A DNA stretch of 64,000 bases, taken from assembly GCF_009184865.1 (NCBI RefSeq), contig NZ_CP045096.1, positions 5,642,001 to 5,706,000 of the forward strand, written 5' to 3'. Below, piece after piece: positions 43,152 through 52,545 of the stretch. Numbering within the stretch: position 1 is the stretch's first letter; each line of letters begins with the position of its first letter. Under the pieces are notes generated by a model. The model ran no database searches, was not told where the DNA came from, and saw only the letters and a list, made by a program, of their open reading frames with translations. The DNA comes from Streptomyces phaeolivaceus. Its GTDB lineage: Bacteria; Actinomycetota; Actinomycetes; Streptomycetales; Streptomycetaceae. The translations under genes and the position numbers were made by a program.

Positions 43152-44522
43152 TCAGCCACCCCCCTGTCGCGCCGCACGCAACGTGAGCGCGACGCACAAC
43201 CCGCCCCCGGGCGCGTCCTTGAGGGCCACGGTCCCGTTGTCGTCGGTGACGAGTTGCTTGACGACGGCGAGACCGAGGCCCGAACCGGACCTCCCGGTGA
43301 GGCCCTGACCGCGCCAGAAGCGGTCGAAGGCGCGGGACTTCTCGGCGTCCGACATCCCGGGCCCCTCGTCCAGCACCGACAGCACCACCTCGTCGCCCCG
43401 GGTCTCCATCGAGACCGTGATCGTCGCACCGTCCGGTGAGACCTCCAGGGCGTTCGACAGCACGTTGTCCAGGACCTGTTCCAGATGACCGGGACTGGCC
43501 AGCACAAGCGGCCGGCCGTCGGCACTCCCCCTGAGCGTGATGGTGACTCCGCGCTCGTCGGCGGCCGGTCTCCACACGTCGAGACGTTCCCCGATGACCT
43601 CCCGCAGGGACAGCGGTTCCGCCGCCGTCACCTTCGCCTCGGCCCGCGCCAGCACCAGCAGGCCGTTGACCAGGCGGCTCATCCGGACCACCTCGGCGGT
43701 GGCCTGCTCCACGTCCTCCCGTACGAACTCGTCGTCCGTGCCGTCCGCGATGTTGTCCAGGGACAGCCGCAACGCCGTGAGGGGCGTGCGGAGTTGGTGG
43801 GAGGCGTCGGCGACGAAGATCCGCTGCGAGGCGATCAGCGTGTCCAGGCGTTCGCCCGCCTGGTTCAGCGTGCGCGCCAGGGTCTGGGTCTCCTGCGGGC
43901 CGGTGACGGGGGAGCGCGCGGTCAGATCGCCGTCGCTGAGCTTGCTCGCCATCTCGTTGAGCTGGAGCAGGGGCCGGGTCAGCCGGCGGGCCACGAAGAC
44001 ACCGATGATCGCCGCGGCCACCAGGACCAGCACGGCCAGCCCCGCCCGGAATCCCCAGATCTGCCAGAGGCGGGACGTGAGGTGGTCGGTGGAGAACACG
44101 ATGCGTACGGCGCCGACGACCTCGTCCGTGCCGGCGTCGCGCGCGGGGGCGGTGACCACCAGGTTCTTGCCCCAGATGAAGTCCGAACCCCAGTCCTCGG
44201 TGGTCCTGCCGTGCCGCAACGCGCTGGTCAGCGCGGTGTCGCGGGTGGGCGCGGCCAGGCCCTTCGGCAGGCACCCGTTGGTGGAGGCCACCTGGACCCT
44301 GACCTCGGTGGGCTCGTACGCCTTCGCCAGCCGTTGCAGCGCCTCGCAGGAGGCGTTGTCGCCGTTGCCCAGGAGCCGTGCCATGGTCTGGGCCTCGCGC
44401 TCGACGGAGCCGATGGTGTCGCCCCGCAACTGCGCGGTGAGGGTGAAGGCCACCGGCACGGTGAACAAGGCGATCGCGACGGCGACGAGCAGGACGTAAC
44501 TGCGGAGCAGTTGGCGGATCAT
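43152..44522 (-). CDS. Sensor histidine kinase (HAMP, HisKA, HATPase)
   Basis: The 456-residue protein has a first membrane helix (VLLVAVAIALFTVPVAFTLT), an extracytoplasmic domain of about 140 residues, a second helix (AVLVLVAAAIIGVFVARRL), HAMP (RPLLQLNEMASKLSDGDLTA), HisKA with phospho-His in ADASHQLRTPLTALRLS, and HATPase motifs (VLDNVLSNALEVSPDG, DEGPGM, GSGLGLAVVKQL). Its ATG overlaps the stop of the response-regulator gene, so both are translated together. The stimulus is unknown. Confidence 0.95.
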   Translation of the reverse strand: MIRQLLRSYVLLVAVAIALFTVPVAFTLTAQLRGDTIGSVEREAQTMARLLGNGDNASCEALQRLAKAYEPTEVRVQVASTNGCLPKGLAAPTRDTALTSALRHGRTTEDWGSDFIWGKNLVVTAPARDAGTDEVVGAVRIVFSTDHLTSRLWQIWGFRAGLAVLVLVAAAIIGVFVARRLTRPLLQLNEMASKLSDGDLTARSPVTGPQETQTLARTLNQAGERLDTLIASQRIFVADASHQLRTPLTALRLSLDNIADGTDDEFVREDVEQATAEVVRMSRLVNGLLVLARAEAKVTAAEPLSLREVIGERLDVWRPAADERGVTITLRGSADGRPLVLASPGHLEQVLDNVLSNALEVSPDGATITVSMETRGDEVVLSVLDEGPGMSDAEKSRAFDRFWRGQGLTGRSGSGLGLAVVKQLVTDDNGTVALKDAPGGGLCVALTLRAARQGGG

Positions 44523-45232
44523 GAGGTGCCGGAGCCTTCACTGCCCTCGGTGGCCTCGCCCTCGTTCACCATCAGCCGGAACCCGACCCCCCGCACCGCC
44601 TCGATGGTGATCGCCCCGGCGAGTTTGCGCCGCAGGGCCGCCACATGGACGTCGAGCGTCTTCGTCGGGCCGAACCAGTTCGCGTCCCAGACCGCCTCCA
44701 TGATCTGTTCGCGCGACATCAGCGCGCCCGGCTCCTCGGTGAGGAAGGCGAGCAGGTCGTACTCCTTCGGCGCGAGGGCCACCTCCACGCCGTCCAGCCG
44801 CACGCGCGCGGCCTTGCGGTCGACGGTGAGGCGGGGGCCGTAGCGGTCGGGGCCGGCCGGTGGCGCGTCGGCGGCGGGCGGCTGCACGCGGCGCATCACC
44901 GCCCTTATCCGGGCGATGACCTCACGCACACCGAACGGCTTGGAGACGTAGTCGTCCGCGCCCAGCTCCAGCCCGACCACGCGGTCCGTCTCGTCGCTGC
45001 GGGCGCTGATCACGATGATCGGCACCTGGCTGCGGCCCCTCAGCGCCTTGCACACGTCGAGACCGTCGGTGTCGGGCAGGCCCAGATCGAGGAGGACGAC
45101 ATCGTACGGGCCGTCGTACGACAGTGCCGCCCCGCCCGTGTTGACCCACTCCACCTCGAAGCCGTATCGCAGGAGTCCTCGTCGCAGGGACTCGGCGACC
45201 GGCTCGTCGTCTTCCACCAGAAGTACGCGCAC
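44519..45232 (-). CDS. OmpR-family response regulator
   Basis: The 237-residue protein has a receiver domain with acidic pocket MRVLLVEDDEPV, phospho-Asp in VVLLDLGLPDTDG and Lys in ADDYVSKPFG. The C-terminal winged helix shows LTEEPGALMSREQIMEAVWD, TLDVHVAALRRKL and VRGVGFRLM. It is the first gene of the RR-HK pair. Targets are unknown. The Cys-containing loop of the kinase sensor domain suggests an envelope signal. Confidence 0.95.
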   Translation of the reverse strand: MRVLLVEDDEPVAESLRRGLLRYGFEVEWVNTGGAALSYDGPYDVVLLDLGLPDTDGLDVCKALRGRSQVPIIVISARSDETDRVVGLELGADDYVSKPFGVREVIARIRAVMRRVQPPAADAPPAGPDRYGPRLTVDRKAARVRLDGVEVALAPKEYDLLAFLTEEPGALMSREQIMEAVWDANWFGPTKTLDVHVAALRRKLAGAITIEAVRGVGFRLMVNEGEATEGSEGSGTS

Positions 45233-45571
45233 GCCATGACCCTAGTGCTTGAAAGTTGGCGTTCCGCCGCCGCGGGGCGTCCTGGGGGGCCCAGGTGTGA
45301 CGCCGGGCACTTTTCCGGGTGCTCGCCGACTGTTCGGCGACGGCCTGGGCAGAGACGTTCCCGGAGCGGTCGAAGGTCCGGGCGAGAAGCCGGGTGAAAC
45401 CGGTGGTACGTCCGCAGAAAACCCAGGCGATCAAAGGGTGAGCGGGACATCTCACCATGCGATACCAGGGAAGGGATATTCGGCCGCTCGTTAGACTGAG
45501 CCGACCGCCGCGGCACGCCCGAGTGTGTGTGTATGAGCGGATAAGGGACTGAAACGGAGCGAGGAGCGCAC
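45233..45571. other. Divergent control region between the response regulator and lysC
   Basis: This 339-bp region has no supported gene. A bulged hairpin GGCGTCCTGGG/CCCAGG..GACGCC lies at 45276-45304 near the regulator start. A TTAGACT -10-like motif at about 45493 precedes lysC. The middle (45340-45470) has conserved-looking unpaired motifs (GGGTGAAAC, CAGAAAACCC) but did not match a riboswitch class I could recognise. Confidence 0.35.
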
Positions 45572-46852
45572 GTGGGCCTTGTCGTGCAGAAGTACGGAGG
45601 CTCCTCCGTAGCCGATGCCGAGGGCATCAAGCGCGTCGCCAAGCGGATCGTGGAAGCGAAGAAGAACGGCCACCAAGTGGTCGTCGTCGTTTCCGCGATG
45701 GGCGACACGACGGACGAGCTGATCGATCTCGCCGAGCAGGTGTCACCGATGCCTGCCGGGCGTGAGTTCGACATGCTGCTGACCGCCGGAGAGCGGATCT
45801 CCATGGCGCTGCTGGCCATGGCGATCAAGAACCTGGGCCACGAGGCCCAGTCGTTCACCGGCAGCCAGGCAGGCGTCATCACCGACTCGGTCCACAACAA
45901 AGCCCGGATCATCGACGTCACACCCGGCCGCATCCGGACCGCGCTGGACGAGGGCAACATCGCCATCGTCGCCGGTTTCCAGGGTGTCAGCGCGGACAAG
46001 AAGGACATCACCACCCTCGGGCGCGGCGGGTCGGACACGACCGCCGTCGCGCTGGCCGCCGCGCTGGAGGCCGAGGTCTGTGAGATCTACACCGACGTCG
46101 ACGGAGTCTTCACCGCCGACCCGCGGGTCGTGAAGAAGGCCCGGAAGATCGACTGGATCTCCTCCGAGGACATGCTCGAACTGGCCGCGTCCGGTTCGAA
46201 GGTGCTGCTCCACCGCTGTGTGGAGTACGCCCGCCGCTACGACATCCCGATCCACGTCCGCTCGTCCTTCTCCGGACTGCCGGGCACCTGGGTCAGCAAC
46301 GAGAAGCCCGAGTCGCAAGGGGACCACAAGGTGGAGCACGCCATCATCTCCGGAGTCGCCCACGACGTCTCCGAGGCCAAGGTCACGGTCGTCGGCGTCC
46401 CGGACAAGCCGGGCGAGGCCGCCGCGATCTTCCGCGCCATCGCGGACGCCGAGGTCAACATCGACATGGTGGTGCAGAACGTCTCCGCCGTGACGACCGG
46501 GCTGACGGACATCTCCTTCACCCTCCCCAAGACCGAGGGCCGCAAGGCCATCGACGCCCTGGAGAAGAACAAGGCCGGCATCGGCTTCGACTCCCTGCGC
46601 TACGACGACCAGATCGGCAAGATCTCCCTGGTCGGCGCGGGGATGAAGACCAACCCGGGCGTCACCGCCTCCTTCTTCGAGGCCCTGTCCGACGCGGGCG
46701 TGAACATCGAGCTGATCTCGACCTCCGAGATCCGAATCTCGGTCGTCACCCGCGCCGACGACGTCCCCGAGGCCGTGCGTGCCGTGCACTCCGCCTTCGG
46801 ACTCGACTCCGACAGCGACGAGGCCGTCGTCTACGGGGGTACCGGTCGATGA
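45572..46852 (+). CDS. lysC: Aspartokinase
   Basis: The 426-residue enzyme starts at GTG 45572 behind GAGGAG ([20 protein letters not shown]). The kinase domain has [41 protein letters not shown] and [15 protein letters not shown]. The C-terminal regulatory part has two ACT domains ([20 protein letters not shown] and the [19 protein letters not shown] segment). It phosphorylates aspartate, the first step to lysine, threonine, methionine and diaminopimelate, and is normally feedback-inhibited by Lys and Thr. It lies 114 bp upstream of asd, the next enzyme in the pathway. Confidence 0.97.
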   Translation: MGLVVQKYGGSSVADAEGIKRVAKRIVEAKKNGHQVVVVVSAMGDTTDELIDLAEQVSPMPAGREFDMLLTAGERISMALLAMAIKNLGHEAQSFTGSQAGVITDSVHNKARIIDVTPGRIRTALDEGNIAIVAGFQGVSADKKDITTLGRGGSDTTAVALAAALEAEVCEIYTDVDGVFTADPRVVKKARKIDWISSEDMLELAASGSKVLLHRCVEYARRYDIPIHVRSSFSGLPGTWVSNEKPESQGDHKVEHAIISGVAHDVSEAKVTVVGVPDKPGEAAAIFRAIADAEVNIDMVVQNVSAVTTGLTDISFTLPKTEGRKAIDALEKNKAGIGFDSLRYDDQIGKISLVGAGMKTNPGVTASFFEALSDAGVNIELISTSEIRISVVTRADDVPEAVRAVHSAFGLDSDSDEAVVYGGTGR

Positions 46853-46885
46853 TCCTCCGCTCGTACGGTCCGTACGACGACGGAG

Positions 46886-46970
46886 GTGACGGTCGCTGAT
46901 GGCCGTCAGGCACATGGCCGTGGCCGTCGGGCACATGGCCGTCAGGCACGAAGGCGACGGCCGCTGATGG
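46886..46970 (+). repeat. Short duplicated block upstream of asd
   Basis: GACGGTCGCTGATGGCCGTC (46886-46905) recurs as GACGGCCGCTGATGGCCGTC at about 46956, with intervening GGCACATGGCCGTC copies. Each copy contains a possible start (GCTGATGGCC). Only the second is in frame with the recognisable enzyme, so the duplication has created a decoy start. Confidence 0.6.
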
Positions 46971-48034
46971 CCGTCGACGCCGGGCGCACCGGCAGGCCGA
47001 CGCTCGCGGTCGTGGGCGCCACCGGTGCCGTCGGCACGGTCATGCTCCAGATCCTGTCCCACCGGGCGGACATCTGGGGCGAGATCCGTCTGCTCGCCTC
47101 CCCGCGCTCGGCCGGCCGCAAGCTGGCCGTGCGCGGGGAACAGGTCGAGGTCACGGCCCTGTCGGAGGAATCCTTCGACGGGGTCGACGTCGCCATGTTC
47201 GACGTACCGGACGAGGTCGCGGAGCGCTGGGCACCGGTCGCCGCGGCCAAGGGCGCGGTCGTGGTGGACAACTCGGGCGCCTTCCGGATGGACCCGGAGG
47301 TGCCCCTCGTCGTCCCCGAGGTCAATCCGCACGCCGCCCGGAACCGGCCGCGCGGGATCGTCGCCAACCCCAACTGCACGACCCTCTCCATGATCGTCGC
47401 GCTCGGCGCGCTGCACGCCGAGTTCGGGCTGCGCGAGCTGGTGGCCTCCTCGTACCAGGCGGTCAGCGGCGCGGGACGGGCCGGCGTGGAGACCCTGCGG
47501 CAGCAGATCGCGCTGGTCGCCGGTACGGAGCTGGGGACCACCCCCGGTGACGTACGGCGGGCCGTGGGCGACAACACCGGGCCGTTCCCGGAGCCGGTGG
47601 CGCTGAACGTGGTGCCGTGGGCCGGGTCGCTCCGCGCGGACGGCTGGTCCTCGGAGGAGATGAAGGTCCGCGACGAGACCCGCAAGATCCTCGGGCTGCC
47701 GAAGCTGCCGGTCGCCGTGACCTGCGTACGGGTGCCGGTGGTCACCGCGCACTCCCTCACGCTGCACGCCCGCTTCGAGGGCGAGGTCACGGTCGCCAAG
47801 GCGCGCGAGATCATCGCGACCGCGCCGGGTGTCGTGCTCTTCGACGACCCGGGTGCGGGGGAGTTCCCCACGCCCGCGGACGTGGTGGGTACCGATCCGA
47901 CCTGGGTGGGGCGGGTGCGGCGGGCGCTGGACGATCCGACGGCGCTGGAGCTGTTCGTGTGCGGGGACAACCTTCGCAAGGGGGCCGCGTTGAATGCGGC
48001 GCAGATCGCGGAACTGGTGGTGGCGGGCGCCTGA
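46967..48034 (+). CDS. asd: Aspartate-semialdehyde dehydrogenase
   Basis: The 355-residue enzyme starts at ATG 46967 ([20 protein letters not shown]). It has the NADP-binding loop [16 protein letters not shown], the catalytic Cys137 in [12 protein letters not shown], the [11 protein letters not shown] segment and the [13 protein letters not shown] region with the active-site His. It reduces aspartyl phosphate to aspartate semialdehyde. The frame is open further upstream, but that extension is repeat-derived and basic. Confidence 0.96.
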   Translation: MAVDAGRTGRPTLAVVGATGAVGTVMLQILSHRADIWGEIRLLASPRSAGRKLAVRGEQVEVTALSEESFDGVDVAMFDVPDEVAERWAPVAAAKGAVVVDNSGAFRMDPEVPLVVPEVNPHAARNRPRGIVANPNCTTLSMIVALGALHAEFGLRELVASSYQAVSGAGRAGVETLRQQIALVAGTELGTTPGDVRRAVGDNTGPFPEPVALNVVPWAGSLRADGWSSEEMKVRDETRKILGLPKLPVAVTCVRVPVVTAHSLTLHARFEGEVTVAKAREIIATAPGVVLFDDPGAGEFPTPADVVGTDPTWVGRVRRALDDPTALELFVCGDNLRKGAALNAAQIAELVVAGA

Positions 48035-48065
48035 TCGCCTGGGGTTCTGGTTCGTCGGCGGGTGC

Positions 48066-48165
48066 GGGTCCGTCGTGGCCGCTCGCGCGGTTCCCCGCGC
48101 CCCTGCTTTTCAGGCGCGCGGGGAACCGCGCGAGAAGCCCCCACCGGGCCGTACCCGCCGACGCG
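48066..48165. repeat. G+C-rich intergenic palindrome with 19-bp perfect arms
   Basis: CTCGCGCGGTTCCCCGCGC (48082-48100) and GCGCGGGGAACCGCGCGAG (48116-48134) are perfect inverted repeats around CCCTGCTTTTCAGG. AAGCCCCCACCGGGCC follows. It is the most complete copy in the window of a repeat family also at 30385/31926, 54386 and 58474. It lies after asd and probably terminates transcription. Confidence 0.85.
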
Positions 48166-48314
48166 CAGGCACCCCCGAGCTCCCATGCGTGGGCCCCTGT
48201 CGGCGTCGGCGTGTAAGTTCTTCGAGTCGGCGGTTCGGCGGACGGAGGATTTCCGTCCGTGCCGCCGCCGGATCCCCGGGTTGATTCAGGCCTCCCGGTG
48301 ATCGAGGATTTTTC

Positions 48315-48349
48315 CTCCCCGTCCACCGCAACCGCGCGCGGACGGGGAG
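48315..48349 (+). terminator. Hairpin, 10-bp perfect stem
   Basis: CTCCCCGTCC (48315-48324) pairs with GGACGGGGAG (48340-48349), followed by CGTCTTTC. It lies in the 570-bp gap between asd and the sigma-factor gene. It may be a second terminator of the lysC-asd unit or a leader structure of the sigma gene. Confidence 0.5.
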
Positions 48350-48601
48350 CGTCTTTCACGGGCGCCCTTCGGCGGGGCTGGGCGCCAACACTTGGGGCAT
48401 AGGGGAAGAGCTGGTACGCATGAGGGCGTTCGACGCGCTGTCCGGTGTTCGGCGGGCCGTACCGACAGCTGTACGCAGCGTGCCGTCGGGCGCGGCTGCC
48501 GCACCGGCCGGCGGATGTGTCATCCGGACACGCGTGCGATCTGACGCAAAACAGTTGCCTGTCGCGTACAACCCCGACGGGGGGACGCGGGTCCAACAGG
48601 C

Positions 48602-49279
48602 GTGGCAGAGGTACTCGATTTCACCGCGGTACAGACGAGGGGCACCGCCCTTCGTCCACCCCGCCGTCCCCGCTTGCCCGGTTCGGCCGGCGGCATGCCG
48701 GTGATCGCGCCGATGCCCGCGGCGCGGCCGACCCGCATACCCAACCAGCGCGACGGCGCGGACGACACGTCGACGGTGCCGGCCTCCGGTACGACGGTCG
48801 ACCATCTCACCGAGACCTACCGCGCCCACTACCGCTCGCTGCTAGGCCTCGCGGCACTCCTCCTCGACGACACCGCCTCCTGCGAGGACGTCGTCCAGGA
48901 GGCGTTCATCCGCGTGCACTCGGCACGCAAGCGCGTCCGGGACCCGGAGAAGACGCTCGCCTATCTGCGCCAGACGGTCGTGAATCTCTCGCGCTCGGCC
49001 CTGCGCCGCCGCATCCTCGGTCTGAAGCTGCTCTCGAAGCCGATGCCCGACATGGCGAGCGCGGAGGAGGGCGCCTACGACCAGCTGGAACGCGACTCCC
49101 TCATCAAGGCGATGAAGGGGCTCCAGCGCCGCCAGCGCGAGGTCCTCGTGCTGCGCTACTTCGCCGACATGACCGAGGCCCAGGTCGCCGAGACGCTCGG
49201 GATATCGCTGGGTTCGGTGAAGGCGTACGGCTCCCGGGGCATCGCGGCACTGCGGGTCGCCATGGAGGCGCCGGCATGA
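48602..49279 (+). CDS. SigE-family (sigma-70-like ECF) sigma factor
   Basis: The 225-residue protein starts at GTG 48602 after a weak ribosome-binding site. An extension of about 60 disordered residues precedes region 2 (LTETYRAHYRSLLGLAALLL, DTASCEDVVQEAFIRVHS) and region 4 (LQRRQREVLVLRYFADMTEA, ETLGISLGSVKAYGSRG). The layout is of the SigE-family ECF factors common in Streptomyces. It overlaps the next gene (ATGA), whose membrane protein may be its regulator or main target. Confidence 0.9.
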   Translation: MAEVLDFTAVQTRGTALRPPRRPRLPGSAGGMPVIAPMPAARPTRIPNQRDGADDTSTVPASGTTVDHLTETYRAHYRSLLGLAALLLDDTASCEDVVQEAFIRVHSARKRVRDPEKTLAYLRQTVVNLSRSALRRRILGLKLLSKPMPDMASAEEGAYDQLERDSLIKAMKGLQRRQREVLVLRYFADMTEAQVAETLGISLGSVKAYGSRGIAALRVAMEAPA

Positions 49280-50943
49280 GCAGGCACGACAGGGACGGAC
49301 TCGGCGCCCGGAGGCGTGCCTCCTGGGGACGCCGGGACGACGACGAGCAGCAGGAACAGCAGGAACAGCAGAAACAGCAGAAACAGCAGGAACAGCAGGA
49401 ACAGCAAGAACAGCAGGAACAGCAGGAACAGCAAGAACAGCAAGAACAGCATGGGCAGGACGGGAACGCCGGGGGGCGCGGGCCCGAAGAGCACGAAGAA
49501 ACGCCATCGCACGCTGGGAACGGAACTGTGAATCACGGCCCCGAAGAACAAGGCCCCCACCCCCAGGGCCAGGATCTCGAAGGCCGCGCCCCGGACGACT
49601 CCCGACCGGACGCCTCGGATGCGGACGGCGACGACGCGCGATCCGCCGACCTGAATTCGGCTGACCCGGGTACGGACGACACCGGTTCGGATGACGCCGG
49701 TGTGGACGATGCCGGGGCGGACGACGCCGGTGAGGGCCCCGCGAGTGCGGCCGAGCCGGTCGGCGAGGGCCCGCGTCTCGGCGCGCTGACGTCGGCAGGT
49801 CTCAACGGGTCGCGCTCGAACGGCTCGGGTTCGAACGGGTCGCGCTCGAACGGCTCGGGTTCGAACGGATCGCGACCGAACGGCTCGGGTTCGAACGGCT
49901 CGGGGCCCGGCGCCGGTGGTTCCGGGGCGGACGGCATCGGCGGCTTCGGGTCGGACGAGCTGGTGCTGCGCAATCTGCTGCAACAGGCGGTCTCGGACAT
50001 CGAGCCCAGGGACGGCACGCTGGAGCATCTGCGGCGGGCGGTACCGGCACGGCGGGCCCGCAAGCGGCAGGCCGTCGTCGGTATGGCCGCCGCCGCGCTC
50101 TTCATCGGCACGGCGATCCCGGCCCTCGTCCACGTCTCCAACTCCACCGGCTCCGACGTCAACCCCTCCATCATGGGCAACGGCTCCCACACGCAGGGGT
50201 CCGCCGGCGAGTCCAAGGGGCAGACCGGCGGGGACGGTTCCTCGGGCGGCTCCACCGGCGGCTCCAAGGAGTCCGGCAAGGACACCGGCAAGGACAAGGA
50301 CGACAAGGGCAAGGGCGAGAGCAACGGCTCCACGGGCGGCGCCCAGGCGACGCCCACGACCGCGGCCTCCGCCCTGTGCACGGCGTCCCAGCTCGGCGGC
50401 GGCGGCAGTGTGGGCGCACCGGACTCCAGCGGCGCCGTCTACGGCACGTTCCGCGTCTCCAACATCTCCGGCACGAGCTGTACGGTCACCGGCGCGGGCG
50501 GGGTCAGCATCACCCCGCAGGGTGCCGCGGACGGGTCGAAGATCAGCGTGGTGAACCATGTCGCGGGCGACGTGGCGGCCGGGCTGCCCGATCCGTCGCT
50601 GTCCCTGACCCAGCTGATGCTGGTGCCGGGGGCGGCGTACGAGGTGCAGTTCGCCTGGGTGCCGTCGGAGCCCTGCCCCACCACCAGCGGCGGTACGACC
50701 GACGGCGGCACCGGTGGCACGGACCCGTCACCGGACCCGACGCCGACGGGGGAGGCGACCCCCGGCACCACCACCGACGGCTCCAACTCCGTCTCCACCC
50801 AGCTCTTCACCGAGGACGGCGTCGTCGACGGCGGTGTCCTCGTCTCCCACACCACCGAGGGCGGCGTCGCCACCTTCACGACGGCCGTCAGCAACGCCTG
50901 CGCGGGTGTCGTCTACCGCACGGGCCTGATGGCGGGCGCCTGA
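49276..50943 (+). CDS. Repeat-rich single-span membrane protein coupled to sigma factor
   Basis: The 555-residue product from ATG 49276 overlaps the sigma gene. Near the N-terminus is a run of EQQ/KQQ triplets (DNA 49349-49450, 9-bp units), then an acidic DDA/GTDD stretch and NGSRSNGSGS repeats (DNA about 49800-49900). A short helix region before the membrane span (LRNLLQQAVSDIEPRDGTLE) resembles an anti-sigma-like or sigma-binding segment. One membrane helix (MAAAALFIGTAIPALV) is followed by a Gly/Ser linker and a DUF4232-like extracytoplasmic domain with Cys pairs. It is probably the signal-sensing partner of the sigma factor (inference). Confidence 0.75.
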   Translation: MSRHDRDGLGARRRASWGRRDDDEQQEQQEQQKQQKQQEQQEQQEQQEQQEQQEQQEQHGQDGNAGGRGPEEHEETPSHAGNGTVNHGPEEQGPHPQGQDLEGRAPDDSRPDASDADGDDARSADLNSADPGTDDTGSDDAGVDDAGADDAGEGPASAAEPVGEGPRLGALTSAGLNGSRSNGSGSNGSRSNGSGSNGSRPNGSGSNGSGPGAGGSGADGIGGFGSDELVLRNLLQQAVSDIEPRDGTLEHLRRAVPARRARKRQAVVGMAAAALFIGTAIPALVHVSNSTGSDVNPSIMGNGSHTQGSAGESKGQTGGDGSSGGSTGGSKESGKDTGKDKDDKGKGESNGSTGGAQATPTTAASALCTASQLGGGGSVGAPDSSGAVYGTFRVSNISGTSCTVTGAGGVSITPQGAADGSKISVVNHVAGDVAAGLPDPSLSLTQLMLVPGAAYEVQFAWVPSEPCPTTSGGTTDGGTGGTDPSPDPTPTGEATPGTTTDGSNSVSTQLFTEDGVVDGGVLVSHTTEGGVATFTTAVSNACAGVVYRTGLMAGA

Positions 50944-51014
50944 CCGACCGACCACCGACCGGGGAGCACCGCCGGTCCTGCACCCACCCAACCAACCGGG
51001 GGGCACCGCCGGTC

Positions 51015-51866
51015 CTACTGGGCCGGCTCGGCTTCCCGGGAGTGGGGCTCGGCGGAGTGATCCGCCGGGTGGTCCTCGGCCGGAAGACTCCTGTCCGGGA
51101 GGTTCTCGTCCGGGACGATGCCCAGCTCCGTGTCGCGGATGAACTCCACCTCGCGGCGGACGAGCCGGAACCACATGAAGACGACGAAGCCGGCGAAGAC
51201 GAACCACTCGCCGGTGTAGCCGAGGTTCTGGAAGGCCTTGAGGTCGAGCCCGGTGTCCTGCGGGGTGGTCGCGGGCACGGCCTTCATGCCCGAGTCGGCC
51301 TTGTCGAGCGTGATCCAGGCGTCGTACAGATCGTCCGGCACCAGATTCACCAGCGCCGCCGCACTGATCGCCGAGGTCTGCCCGGCCGGCAGCCCGCCCT
51401 GGACGGGCACGCCGTTCGACCCCGGGGTCTCGGACGCCTGGAGCGAACCGGTCACGGTGACCTCGCCGGAGGGCGCCGCCGGGGCACGGTCGGCGTCCGC
51501 CGCGCCGGGCACCCAGCCCCGTACGACCGGCAGGGACTTGCCCCCGTCGGTGCGCAGCAGCGTCAGTACGTAGAAGCCGTTCCTGCCGTCCACCTCGCGG
51601 TTGGGCACGAGGAGTTGCTCGCCGTACCGTCCGGTCGCCGTGGCCGGTTCGCCCGAGGTCTCCTTGTCCACCGGCAGCAGCTCGGCCAGCGGGCGCGCCG
51701 GGGACCGGTCCGCCGGGTCGATCCGCTCGGTCGCCGCGCGATGGTCCTGCATCCGGTCCTCGAACCGGCTCAGCTGCCAGGACCCCATGAACACACAGAA
51801 GGGGATGGCGAGCAGCACGAAGACGTTGATCCCCCACCATCGGGGCGTCAGCAGAAACCGGTACAC
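51015..51866 (-). CDS. SURF1-family cytochrome oxidase assembly protein
   Basis: The 283-residue protein starts at GTG 51866 (MYRFLLTPRWWGINVFVLLA). Two terminal membrane helices flank the SURF1 body: GSWQLSRFEDRM, PATATGRYGEQLLVPNREVD, GFYVLTLLRTDGGKSLPVVR, GWVPGA, and the C-terminal FQNLGYTGEWFVFAGFVVF. SURF1 helps insert heme a into cytochrome c oxidase subunit I. The C-terminal tail is acidic and variable. Confidence 0.92.
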   Translation of the reverse strand: MYRFLLTPRWWGINVFVLLAIPFCVFMGSWQLSRFEDRMQDHRAATERIDPADRSPARPLAELLPVDKETSGEPATATGRYGEQLLVPNREVDGRNGFYVLTLLRTDGGKSLPVVRGWVPGAADADRAPAAPSGEVTVTGSLQASETPGSNGVPVQGGLPAGQTSAISAAALVNLVPDDLYDAWITLDKADSGMKAVPATTPQDTGLDLKAFQNLGYTGEWFVFAGFVVFMWFRLVRREVEFIRDTELGIVPDENLPDRSLPAEDHPADHSAEPHSREAEPAQ

Positions 51867-51985
51867 GCCGTCCACCGTACGGTGCCCGCGCCGGGCGCCC
51901 GGTCGCGGGGTCGGTCCCCACGGCCCCGCCGGCCCACCGCCGGGCACCGCCCGCCACCGGTCGGCACCGCTCGGCACCGCTCGGT

Positions 51986-52426
51986 TCAGTACCGCTCGAC
52001 GAGGTGCTCCCGCCCGGCCGGCGGCTCGTACGGCTCCGGCCAGAAGTCCACGACCCCGGCTATCCGGCCGTCCCCGTCCCCTGTGAAGAAGGAGATCGCG
52101 TACATCTCCTCCAGCCCCACGGTGACGTGTGTCCAGGTGACCACCTGCCCCGGCTGCCCGGACTCCCCTCCCTGCCCCGGCTCGGCGACGATCCGCTCGA
52201 TCCGGGCGTGCCAGTCGCCCGGATACTCCCGGTTGAACTCCACATACCGCTCCCGGCCGCGGATCCGCTCCCGGGTCTGCGGCAACTCGTACACGACGTC
52301 CGCCGCGAGGGTCTCGGCGAACGCGGCCCAGTCCCGGCCCTCGGCGGCGGCCCAGAAGCTCTCGACGGTCTTGCGCAAACTCTCGACGGTCTTGCGCAGA
52401 TCGGTCCCAGAGGTCGTTGAGGTCAT
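51986..52426 (-). CDS. NTF2/SnoaL-like protein
   Basis: The 146-residue protein starts at ATG 52426. The NTF2-like cone fold is indicated by FWAAAEGRDWAAFAETLAAD, VVYELPQTRERIRGRERYVE and the C-terminal FFTGDGDGRIAGVVDFW. It is a likely small-molecule-binding or isomerase-type protein with unknown ligand. Near the N-terminus a 21-bp tandem duplication yields RKTVESLRKTVES. Confidence 0.82.
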   Translation of the reverse strand: MTSTTSGTDLRKTVESLRKTVESFWAAAEGRDWAAFAETLAADVVYELPQTRERIRGRERYVEFNREYPGDWHARIERIVAEPGQGGESGQPGQVVTWTHVTVGLEEMYAISFFTGDGDGRIAGVVDFWPEPYEPPAGREHLVERY

Positions 52427-52545
52427 GGAGCGAGTCTGCACCCGACCACTGACAACGGCCCGGACGGAACCCGCCGCGGGCGAAGTTGTCCACAGGCTGG
52501 GGACCTCGGCGGCACATTGTCGTGCGGGCGGGGCAGTATGGGGCC

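Noticed and set aside
45340..45470. RNase P-, SRP- or riboswitch-like motifs (GGGTGAAAC, CAGAAAACCC) upstream of lysC
   Set aside because: The motifs are out of the order and spacing of RNase P RNA, the SRP core was not found, and no c-di-AMP, lysine, SAM or cobalamin riboswitch signature could be matched.
50954..51017. Duplicated ACCGGGGAGCACCGCCGGTCCT block as a mobile element
   Set aside because: It is only two short copies at the convergent ends of two genes with a small hairpin. An ordinary terminator duplication explains it.
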